Source: Planctomycetota bacterium
Lineage (GTDB): Bacteria > Planctomycetota > Phycisphaerae > Sedimentisphaerales > Anaerohalosphaeraceae
DNA: 5,342 nucleotides
Assembly: GCA_030637065.1 (NCBI GenBank)
Contig: DAOVVQ010000265.1
Coordinates: 1 to 5,342 of the forward strand
Reading direction: 5' to 3'
A program made the position numbers and the translations under genes. Positions 1-5,342 of this stretch are shown here, in pieces; within the stretch, counting starts at the first letter, position 1; every line of letters begins with the position of its first letter. The notes beneath the pieces are model-generated. The model did no database searches. It saw only the letters and a list, made by a program, of their open reading frames with translations, and was not told the origin of the DNA.

Positions 1-1145
1 AGCAGCGAATCTTCCGGTTTCTCAATGTCCGCAATATCATGCGCAAACGACTCGCCAAAGATAGCCTCACGCTTGATGGCTTTTCCCTCGCAAAGAGCTC
101 TCGTCAGGTCCAGACCCGGCAGATTTTTGGGAACCTCCGCACCGGCGGCACTTAGAATGGTAGGCACGATATCGATACCGCTGCAAAGCTCCTCGCGATA
201 AGTCGGCTCGATCTTACCCGGCCAGCGGAACATGATCGGCGTACGAACCCCCGCATCGTAAGGACTCCGCTTCGACCGAGGCGCATAACCGTTACTGTCC
301 GGCAACTGCACCCAGCCGTTGTCCGTAACGTAAACGACAAGGGTGTTGTCGCTTATTCTTTTTTCGTCGAGGTAGTCTAAGAGTTGCCCGCACGTCTCGT
401 CGAACCACTCGCACATTGCATAATATTTCGCGATCGGCTCGCTCCGGCCCGGCTTGCGGTACTTTTCAACGATACGTTCCGGCGGATTGTGCGGAGTGTG
501 CGGCAGAAACGGAGCATACCATAGAAAAAAGGGCTTGTCCTTTTTTACCGCCATATCCACAAAATCAAAGATCGGCTCCATACCCTCGCGCCCGATCTTA
601 AGACCGTCATCGCCGTGCCGCCCGCCCCTCTCCGGGTAGCCGCGAGTCATACCGTGCGTAAATCCGCCGCGCTTATAACTGCCCTCCCACCACTTGCCGC
701 TCTGATGGCTGAGATACCCGAGCCTGCCCAGCATCTCAGGCAGCGTCGGATGCCGGTCAATATGAGAGATGATCAGTTCCAACTCGGGTTTGCCCGTTTT
801 TTCGGCATGTCGCCGGTTGGCTTGGGTGCCGGCTGGGTTGTTGCCGGAAGTTCGGTTCTGATAGGCATAAAGCCCCGTCGCAAGCGTCATAAGCGAAGGC
901 CGGCAAAGCCCCGTAGGAACATAACCGCGCCGAAAAGTGATCCCCTCACACGCCAGCCGGTCAAGATTCGGCGTCTTTATCGCATCGTGACCCATAAAAC
1001 CATAATCCGTCCACGATTGATCGTCGGAGATAATAAGGACAATATTAGGTCGTTGCGCGGTCTTGGCAAATGCCCCCGCACCAAAAACCAGCATCAACAC
1101 CACAAAAACAATCCCACGCCGCCACTGAAAAGCTTGATGTTTCAC
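1..1145 (-). CDS. Exported type I sulfatase-family protein with atypical active-site motif (3' end outside window)
   Basis: Predicted sulfate-ester hydrolase of the alkaline-phosphatase-like fold, acting outside the cytoplasm, probably on a sulfated glycan. The visible 381 codons begin at a GTG with a strong GGAGGT five bases upstream. Residues 1-27 form a Sec signal (basic QWRR, hydrophobic core, AFA cleavage site). Family landmarks follow in order: PNIVLIISDD with metal-binding Asp41/Asp42; the modification-site region LCRPSLMTLATG with Cys81; SGKWW with Lys151; PHTPH at 215-219; TDNG with Asp275/Asn276; and Lys292 before PYDAGVRTP. The fold is therefore clear, but Arg of the formylglycine motif CxPxR is Leu85, and the His of the usual GKWH is Trp153. 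Family members are typically about 450-550 residues, so roughly the last fifth lies beyond base 1. It is the third gene of the operon, 64 bases after the DUF1080 gene. Sulfatase fold is near certain; catalytic activity and substrate are not established. Confidence 0.93.
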   Translation of the reverse strand, partial: MKHQAFQWRRGIVFVVLMLVFGAGAFAKTAQRPNIVLIISDDQSWTDYGFMGHDAIKTPNLDRLACEGITFRRGYVPTGLCRPSLMTLATGLYAYQNRTSGNNPAGTQANRRHAEKTGKPELELIISHIDRHPTLPEMLGRLGYLSHQSGKWWEGSYKRGGFTHGMTRGYPERGGRHGDDGLKIGREGMEPIFDFVDMAVKKDKPFFLWYAPFLPHTPHNPPERIVEKYRKPGRSEPIAKYYAMCEWFDETCGQLLDYLDEKRISDNTLVVYVTDNGWVQLPDSNGYAPRSKRSPYDAGVRTPIMFRWPGKIEPTYREELCSGIDIVPTILSAAGAEVPKNLPGLDLTRALCEGKAIKREAIFGESFAHDIADIEKPEDSL

Positions 1146-1150
1146 GTCTG

Positions 1151-1156
1151 ACCTCC
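1151..1156 (-). promoter_or_regulatory. Shine-Dalgarno sequence fixing the GTG start of the sulfatase gene
   Basis: On the minus strand GGAGGT lies five bases before GTG at 1145-1143, and a complete Sec signal peptide begins at that GTG. There is no ATG at the beginning of this frame: the first in-frame ATG is codon 18, inside the signal-peptide hydrophobic core, and using it would remove the basic N-region. The GTG start is therefore preferred. Confidence 0.8.
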
Positions 1157-1209
1157 AATTAATAGTTGTAGTTGTTGGTTTACCCGGCCTGTCTTTGTCT
1201 CGATCGACA

Positions 1210-1902
1210 TTAAGGGGATTTATCCAGAACCTTTATGTACATGTCTTTGAACTGTATCTTCATCGGCGGCCCGGGGTGCATTTGCAGTGCGATAAAACCG
1301 TCGCGGCAGGCGTTCTCGTTGCGGTCATCAACCTGGCACATCAGTTTCCCGTTGATACGCAGGATGACCTGGCTCCCCTTTGCTACGACTTCATAATCAT
1401 TCCAATCGTCCGTTCTTACAAGCTTCATTAACTCATCCGGCGAGGCGAATTCTTCCTCCTCTCGCTGGCCATCCTCTGAGATAGTCGCCCGGTAACCCCT
1501 CATCACCACACCCTTTCGCCCATGCTGGAACAGGCATCCGGTCCACTGTGGACCGGCTTCGATATCGGCCTGGTAGCCCCACGTATCGTAGTTGTCGCGT
1601 TTTTCGCTGCGGAACTGGAGGCCGGAGTTGCCGCCGGCAATCCTGTACTTGAACCGAAGAATGAAATCGGACGGTTCGCCGCCTTCCCAGAAGAGGTAGT
1701 GGTGCTTTAGGCAGGGCTCCTCTTCAGTGCTCTGTGATGTGATCGCACCATCTTCAACCCACCATCCGCCGGGCTTGCCATCCCATTCGGTCAGGTCTTT
1801 TCCGTTGAACATCGAAACAAAACCTTCTTCCTCCGGCACACACGAAACGTGCGTTGCCGCAATGAGAACCAATGTCAAGACAAGGACAAATTTTTCCTTC
1901 AT
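1210..1902 (-). CDS. Exported DUF1080 protein (3-keto-disaccharide/3-keto-glycoside hydrolase-like)
   Basis: A 230-residue protein made of one DUF1080 domain, a concanavalin-like beta-sandwich of which some members cleave 3-keto-glycosides made by partner oxidoreductases. Residues 1-20 are a hydrophobic export signal ending THVSC. Cys21 could be lipidated, but His18 at -3 is a poor fit to a lipobox, so simple secretion is also possible. Domain landmarks are FNGKDLTEWDG (32-42), WWVEDGAI (47-54), GNSGLQFRS (91-99), GYQADIE (109-115) and the C-terminal GFIALQMHPGPP (202-213) leading into the strand QFKDMYIK. Length matches a stand-alone DUF1080 protein. The ATG has AAAGGAAAG just upstream. The gene starts 32 bases after the oxidoreductase stop and precedes the sulfatase gene, so it is the middle member of a probable operon. 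Family assignment is strong. The 3-keto-glycoside activity is inferred from the family and from the neighbouring dehydrogenase. Confidence 0.94.
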   Translation of the reverse strand: MKEKFVLVLTLVLIAATHVSCVPEEEGFVSMFNGKDLTEWDGKPGGWWVEDGAITSQSTEEEPCLKHHYLFWEGGEPSDFILRFKYRIAGGNSGLQFRSEKRDNYDTWGYQADIEAGPQWTGCLFQHGRKGVVMRGYRATISEDGQREEEEFASPDELMKLVRTDDWNDYEVVAKGSQVILRINGKLMCQVDDRNENACRDGFIALQMHPGPPMKIQFKDMYIKVLDKSP

Positions 1903-1934
1903 GGCACTTTCCTTTACTTGGGCGGGCTTTCCGG

Positions 1935-3329
1935 TCAGACAGGCAATTCGTACCCTTTTCTCCGGGCCCGCGACAGCAGCCTGTTACCCTCTTTGCAGTT
2001 GGTGAATCGCTCGGCGACCGGGTCCCATTTCAAAACTTTGCCGACCTGGCCTACTTCTCGTGCGATATTCACAAGGTAGCAGAGCGTCGAGCTTCGCTGG
2101 CCATATTCGATGTCAGCGGTGCACCGCTCGCGACTCTTGATGCAATTGATCCAATCCTCGATATGCGGCTGAGTCTCCGGCACCCGAAGGTATTCGGGTC
2201 TGTCTGCCGATTGGATCAATTCCTTCGGATTTGCTGATATCTTATCGCGGTTGATCTCGATGGTTCCCTTTTCGCCGACGAAGATGCAGCCTAATCCCGG
2301 CCCCCAGTCGCCATCGAGATGCAGCTTAAGCTCGGTACCGTTGGCATACTTCATGCTTACTTTCGCACGCGGACCGACTTTATTGCTGGCGCCGCGGTAA
2401 TACTTCGAGCCGGTTTCATCCTCGGAAATTTCACGTTCCTTGAACTTACCGCTGGACATTTCACGAACCGGCTCTTCAAGTACGATCTCGACCGGTCCCG
2501 TCTCATCCGTTCCAAGGCCGCGCTGGATCTGGTCGTAACTGTGCGTGCCCCAGCCGGTCACCCCGAAAGAAAGTCCCCCCGGATCGTATGCCCAATATTT
2601 CTTCCAGTTTTTATGCAGTTCCTTATGATAAGGCCGAACCTCGACCTGGTTCGACCAGATGTCCCACCAGTCATCGCTTCCGCCTGGCGGCATTTCCTGC
2701 GCCGGTTGCGGGTCCCAATGGACAGGCCCCACAAAGTTCGGCGCAAGGACTTCTTTGACCTTCCCGATCGCCCCGTTCTTAACCAGGTCGCTCGCCCAGT
2801 TATTAAGCGGGATCGACCGCTGTTGCGTACCGACCTGCGTAACACGCCCATACTTCCGTGCAACATCGGCCATGTGGCGCCCTTCCGCAACAGTAAGGCA
2901 CATCGGCTTTTCAATATAAACATCCATCCCCATAGCCATAGCATGACACGTCACCCACGCGCGGGCGTGCGTCGTCGTCTCTACCATCACACCGTCGAGA
3001 TTCTCCTTTTCGATCATCTCGCGCAGATCGGTGTAGCCCTTCCAGCCGCGTCCCTTGCCCTCATTGGCGATGCGCTGGTCCACCAACGGCTCGAAGATAT
3101 CGCAGACCGCAACAATTCGCATTCCCGGAATGTCAAAACTGGATTTGGCGACCCCCATGCAGCGGTTGCCTAATCCGATCAGTCCGACGTTGACGATCTC
3201 ATTGGCAGAAACCCTGCGTTTCCGTGCCAACGTCGGCCCTGGCTTAATCCCGCACCCAGTCACCGCAGCAGCCGCCACAGCCGTAGTTGCAAGGAAATCC
3301 CGCCGACTTATCCTACCATCAATATTCAT
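1935..3329 (-). CDS. Tat-exported Gfo/Idh/MocA-family oxidoreductase, probable lipoprotein
   Basis: A 464-residue NAD(P)-dependent sugar or glycoside oxidoreductase. The N-terminus has a twin-arginine motif SRRDFLAT (Arg9, Arg10), an alanine-rich hydrophobic stretch, then VTGC with Cys26 as a candidate lipidation site, so it is probably exported folded with its cofactor. The Rossmann domain follows: VGLIGLGNRCMG (48-59) is the dinucleotide loop and AVCD (74-77) ends the second strand. EKP (140-142) carries the family's conserved lysine. GTHSYDQIQ (261-269) matches the family helix bearing a His/Asp pair. The C-terminal domain contains GCIFVGEKGTIEI (347-359) and ends with the usual HIEDWINCIKSR region (389-400). 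Length is normal for the secreted Planctomycetes-type branch. GGAGG lies nine bases before the ATG. It is the first gene of the operon, with a good promoter about 90 bases upstream. The hydroxyl oxidised and the direction of the reaction cannot be read from the sequence. Confidence 0.95.
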   Translation of the reverse strand: MNIDGRISRRDFLATTAVAAAAVTGCGIKPGPTLARKRRVSANEIVNVGLIGLGNRCMGVAKSSFDIPGMRIVAVCDIFEPLVDQRIANEGKGRGWKGYTDLREMIEKENLDGVMVETTTHARAWVTCHAMAMGMDVYIEKPMCLTVAEGRHMADVARKYGRVTQVGTQQRSIPLNNWASDLVKNGAIGKVKEVLAPNFVGPVHWDPQPAQEMPPGGSDDWWDIWSNQVEVRPYHKELHKNWKKYWAYDPGGLSFGVTGWGTHSYDQIQRGLGTDETGPVEIVLEEPVREMSSGKFKEREISEDETGSKYYRGASNKVGPRAKVSMKYANGTELKLHLDGDWGPGLGCIFVGEKGTIEINRDKISANPKELIQSADRPEYLRVPETQPHIEDWINCIKSRERCTADIEYGQRSSTLCYLVNIAREVGQVGKVLKWDPVAERFTNCKEGNRLLSRARRKGYELPV

Positions 3330-3405
3330 AATAATTTGCCTCCATTTCCAACAACATCAGCCTGAAAACAATATTAAAATTCATTGCCCCCCGGACTCAT
3401 AATGC

Positions 3406-3429
3406 CTTGTACCGAACACCGCGCACAAG
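3406..3429 (-). repeat. Short inverted repeat over the predicted transcription start
   Basis: The arms CTTGTGC and GTACAAG (minus strand, 3429-3423 and 3412-3406) pair over seven positions with one G-T mismatch, around a 10-base loop. The repeat touches the -10 box and covers the likely start of transcription. It could be an operator or a hairpin at the 5' end of the mRNA. It lacks a following T-run, so it does not look like a terminator. The arms are short and chance occurrence is possible. Confidence 0.3.
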
Positions 3430-3455
3430 TATACCAAATCCCCCCATAATTTCAA
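3428..3455 (-). promoter_or_regulatory. Candidate sigma70-type promoter for the oxidoreductase-DUF1080-sulfatase operon
   Basis: Minus strand: TTGAAA (3455-3450, 5 of 6 to consensus), a 16-base spacer containing a run of six G, and TATACT (3433-3428, 5 of 6). The bases just before the -10 box read TGG, matching the extended -10 TGn. Transcription would start near 3421, leaving a leader of roughly 90 bases before the ATG at 3329. It lies in the only sizeable gap between genes, after the stop of the channel gene, which is where an operon promoter would be expected. Both boxes were identified by eye, without a scoring matrix. Confidence 0.6.
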
Positions 3456-3488
3456 CCCATCCGCCCACCTGCCGCCTGTTGCTATCGC

Positions 3489-4745
3489 CTACTTGCTGCG
3501 AACGATGAACTCCGAATTGAAGTCCGCCCCAGCGGGCTCCTGGAAGACTCGCAGCCCGAACTGCGGGATCACCGCCAGGATATGATCGAAAATATCGCCC
3601 TGAATACCCTCGTAATTGACCCACCGCTGGTCCTTGCAGAAGACATAAACCTGGATCGGCAGCCCCTGAGCCGTCGGGGCGAGCTGGCGAACCATAAACG
3701 TCATATCCAGATTGACCATCGGATGATTGCGAAGATACGCAGCGACATACGCCCGAAACGTACCGACATTCGTCATCCGCCGACCGTTTACCAGCACCGA
3801 CTCATCGACACCCTCGCTGGCATTATACTCGGCAAGCTCCTTCTCCTTGCCCTCGATATACCCGCCGATACACTCGAACTTCCTGAACTTCTCGACCATC
3901 TCCGCCGTGCAGAATTTGATACTGTTTACGTCAATATTGACCGCACGCTTGATCCGCCGACCGCCCGAATCGCTCATCCCCCGCCAGTTCCGAAACGAAT
4001 CGCTGATAAGGGCATACGCCGGGATCATAACGATCGTCTTATCCCAATTCTGGACCTTCACCGTCGTCAGCGTAATATCGATCACATCGCCGTCGGCACC
4101 GTACTTACTCATCTCGATCCAGTCGCCGATATGCACCATCCTGTTGGCTATAAGCTGGATCCCCGCGACAAACCCCAAAATCGCATCCTTAAACACCAAC
4201 ATCAAAACCGCCGTAAGAGCACCCATCCCCGTAAGCAGCTTCGACGGATTCTTATCCAGAAGAAGCGATATAACGATCACCCCAGCCGCAAGATACAGCA
4301 CGATCTTGACCACCTGGATAAGCCCGCGGATCGGCATCCGACGAGCAAAATCGAACGTGCGATAAATATCAACCACCGCATTCAAGAAACCGTCCACAAC
4401 CAGCAGACCCACAAGAACCATATAGATCATCGCCCCAAGCCGCATCAGCGTTTCACCCGTCTCATAACCGGCAAAGACAACGCCCGCGGTGGCATAGAGC
4501 ACGTATCCCGGAACAAAATGAGCTATGCGATTAAAGACCTTTCGCTCGACGAGAGCATCGTCCCACGTGTATTTGGTCTTTTTGACGACGTGATGAACGG
4601 CCCGAAGAAGGATGTACCGGGCAATGATACGACTAATCCACGCAAAAACACCGGCGATCGCAAGACCCAAAATCGCCGCCACACACCCGGCTCCGCCATC
4701 ACCAAGACCCGCCCCCGTCAGCCACGCCCGAATAGACTCCATCAT
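3489..4745 (-). CDS. ybdG: YbdG-type small-conductance mechanosensitive channel (MscS superfamily)
   Basis: A 418-residue inner-membrane channel that opens under membrane tension and releases solutes on hypo-osmotic shock. Length and layout match E. coli YbdG (about 415 residues, five membrane helices). Hydrophobic segments lie near 20-48, 74-93, 103-125, 142-163 and 170-200. The last is the pore-lining helix, with LLTGMGALTAVLMLVFKD leading into ILGFVAGIQL. The cytoplasmic beta domain follows: HIGDWIEM (205-212), KYGADGDVIDITLTTVKV (214-231), NWDKT (233-237). YbdG-specific stretches are SDSFRNWRGMSDSGGRRIKR (248-267), RRMTNVGTFRAY (322-333), DMTFMVRQLAP (347-357) and DIFDHILAVIPQFGLRV (384-400). 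Two ATGs stand side by side; GGGAG is seven bases before the first, which is used here. The start is 20 bases after the lactonase stop, so the two are probably co-transcribed. The family call is very secure. The symbol is given by similarity to the E. coli protein as I remember it. Confidence 0.95.
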   Translation of the reverse strand: MMESIRAWLTGAGLGDGGAGCVAAILGLAIAGVFAWISRIIARYILLRAVHHVVKKTKYTWDDALVERKVFNRIAHFVPGYVLYATAGVVFAGYETGETLMRLGAMIYMVLVGLLVVDGFLNAVVDIYRTFDFARRMPIRGLIQVVKIVLYLAAGVIVISLLLDKNPSKLLTGMGALTAVLMLVFKDAILGFVAGIQLIANRMVHIGDWIEMSKYGADGDVIDITLTTVKVQNWDKTIVMIPAYALISDSFRNWRGMSDSGGRRIKRAVNIDVNSIKFCTAEMVEKFRKFECIGGYIEGKEKELAEYNASEGVDESVLVNGRRMTNVGTFRAYVAAYLRNHPMVNLDMTFMVRQLAPTAQGLPIQVYVFCKDQRWVNYEGIQGDIFDHILAVIPQFGLRVFQEPAGADFNSEFIVRSK

Positions 4746-4752
4746 AAAAACA

Positions 4753-4757
4753 CTCCC
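4753..4757 (-). promoter_or_regulatory. Shine-Dalgarno sequence of the channel gene
   Basis: GGGAG on the minus strand sits inside the 20-base gap after the lactonase stop codon, seven bases before the first of two tandem ATG codons (4745-4743) and ten before the second. The spacing favours the first ATG. The short gap supports translation from a shared transcript. Confidence 0.7.
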
Positions 4758-4765
4758 AAAATAAC

Positions 4766-5342
4766 TTACAGTCCTCTAACGCGAGTCTTGACCGCGTACA
4801 GCGATGTCCGCGCCGTAATAAACAGTATCCGCTTATCGAGCCCGCCAAAGGTCACATTACTCGGCCTCTCCGGAACCTCGATCGTCTCGACCCGCCTGCC
4901 GCTGGCGTCATAAACCGCAACCACATCCGTCGTCAGGTAGATATTACCCTCGTTATCGATCGTCATACCGTCGGAGCCCTCGTCGGCAAAGAGCGTCTTG
5001 CCCGTAAGCGTCCCGTCGCGATTGATCTTATAGCTGTACGTCTTCTTACCGCCATTGTCGGCAACATAAAGCATCCTGCCGTCTTTGCTGCCGATCAAAC
5101 CGTTAGGCCGAACCATATCGTCGATCACACGGATAATATTGAACCTGTCCGGCGTAATGTAATACACATGCTCGCCGTCCTGCTCCATATCGTCCCTGTT
5201 TCCGTAACGCGGATCGGTAAAATAGATCCCGCCCCTGGAATCGATCCACAGATCGTTGGGACTGTTAAGCCGCTTGCCGCGGTACCTGTCGGCGAGAACC
5301 TCGTAAACACCCGCCTTACCGACCTTGACAACCATACGGTTG
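4766..5342 (-). CDS. SMP-30/gluconolactonase/LRE-family lactonase (5' end outside window)
   Basis: The C-terminal 191 residues of a six-bladed beta-propeller hydrolase that opens sugar lactones using a bound divalent metal. The frame stays open to the edge of the window (codons for Asn-Arg precede the first visible Met), and that Met falls inside a propeller strand, so the true start lies upstream. Numbering from the first full codon, the landmarks are RLNSPNDL (24-31), YFTDPRYG (40-47), RPNGL (78-82) with the metal-ligand Asn80, EGSDGMTID (121-129) with the metal-ligand or catalytic Asp124, and the last blade RPSNVTFGG (159-167). The N-terminal metal-binding Glu and any signal peptide lie outside the window. 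Full-length members have about 290-330 residues, so roughly a third is missing. It sits 20 bases before the channel gene. The substrate is unknown; a lactone made by a sugar dehydrogenase is the natural guess. Confidence 0.93.
   Translation of the reverse strand, partial: NRMVVKVGKAGVYEVLADRYRGKRLNSPNDLWIDSRGGIYFTDPRYGNRDDMEQDGEHVYYITPDRFNIIRVIDDMVRPNGLIGSKDGRMLYVADNGGKKTYSYKINRDGTLTGKTLFADEGSDGMTIDNEGNIYLTTDVVAVYDASGRRVETIEVPERPSNVTFGGLDKRILFITARTSLYAVKTRVRGL

Noticed and set aside
615..1151. A 178-codon open frame on the plus strand opposite the sulfatase gene
   Set aside because: It is a low-complexity basic peptide in the shadow of a well-supported sulfatase, and it ends in the sulfatase ribosome-binding region.
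1196..1209. TGTC/GACA inverted repeat just after the DUF1080 stop, considered as a terminator
   Set aside because: The stem is only four pairs with no T-run on the minus strand, and a strong ribosome site for the next gene follows, so read-through is expected.
2319..3173. A 284-codon open frame on the plus strand opposite the oxidoreductase
   Set aside because: Its translation is compositionally biased with no motif, and the opposite strand encodes a full Gfo/Idh/MocA protein with all landmarks.
3330..3488. Search for a terminator of the channel gene in the gap before the oxidoreductase
   Set aside because: No GC-rich hairpin followed by T residues is visible on the minus strand. The one inverted repeat present overlaps the promoter and lacks a T-run.
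3397..3624. A 75-codon minus-strand frame spanning the channel gene's 3' end and the intergenic region
   Set aside because: Most of it lies in another frame of the channel gene, the rest covers the promoter region, and the product is Gly/Arg-rich without any domain.
3582..4913. A 443-codon open frame on the plus strand opposite the channel and lactonase genes
   Set aside because: It is antisense to a YbdG homologue with conserved motifs throughout. The predicted peptide is rich in Arg, His, Pro and Ile with no recognisable domain, as expected for a codon-bias shadow.
1..5342. tRNA, rRNA, CRISPR arrays, insertion sequences and attachment sites
   Set aside because: No tRNA-like cloverleaf, direct-repeat array, transposase frame or terminal inverted repeats were seen. 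The window is almost fully covered by five coding genes.

Overview
The window is a compact run of five genes, all on the minus strand, and no gene on the plus strand can be supported. Read in the direction of transcription (high to low coordinates), they are: an SMP-30/gluconolactonase-type lactonase (5' end outside the window), a YbdG-type small mechanosensitive channel, a Tat-exported Gfo/Idh/MocA oxidoreductase, a DUF1080 (3-keto-glycoside hydrolase-like) protein, and a type I sulfatase-fold protein (3' end outside the window). Exported oxidoreductases, DUF1080 proteins and sulfatases packed together are typical of Planctomycetota (perhaps Phycisphaerae) and related Verrucomicrobiota or Lentisphaerota. 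That placement is inferred from gene content only.

Layout. At 4766-5342 and 3489-4745 the lactonase and channel are separated by 20 bases and are probably co-transcribed. A 159-base intergenic region (3330-3488) follows. It holds a convincing sigma70-type promoter (TTGAAA, 16 bases, TATACT with an upstream TGn) about 90 bases ahead of the oxidoreductase, and a short inverted repeat lies over the predicted transcription start. From there the oxidoreductase (1935-3329), DUF1080 gene (1210-1902) and sulfatase (1-1145) follow with gaps of 32 and 64 bases, each with its own Shine-Dalgarno sequence. They look like one operon. No clear intrinsic terminator is visible anywhere in the window.

How the genes may work together. 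The three operon products all carry export signals: a Tat signal with lipobox, a Sec signal with a poor lipobox, and a Sec signal. This suggests an extracytoplasmic glycan-processing set. In known systems, Gfo/Idh/MocA enzymes oxidise a sugar hydroxyl (commonly C3), and DUF1080 proteins act on the resulting 3-keto-glycosides. The sulfatase-like protein would remove sulfate esters from the same glycan, and the upstream lactonase could open a sugar lactone. The YbdG-type channel is an osmotic safety valve with no obvious catalytic link. The most unusual feature is the sulfatase active site, which has CRPSL where CxPxR is expected and GKWW where GKWH is expected. Nothing here is clearly a wholly new system.
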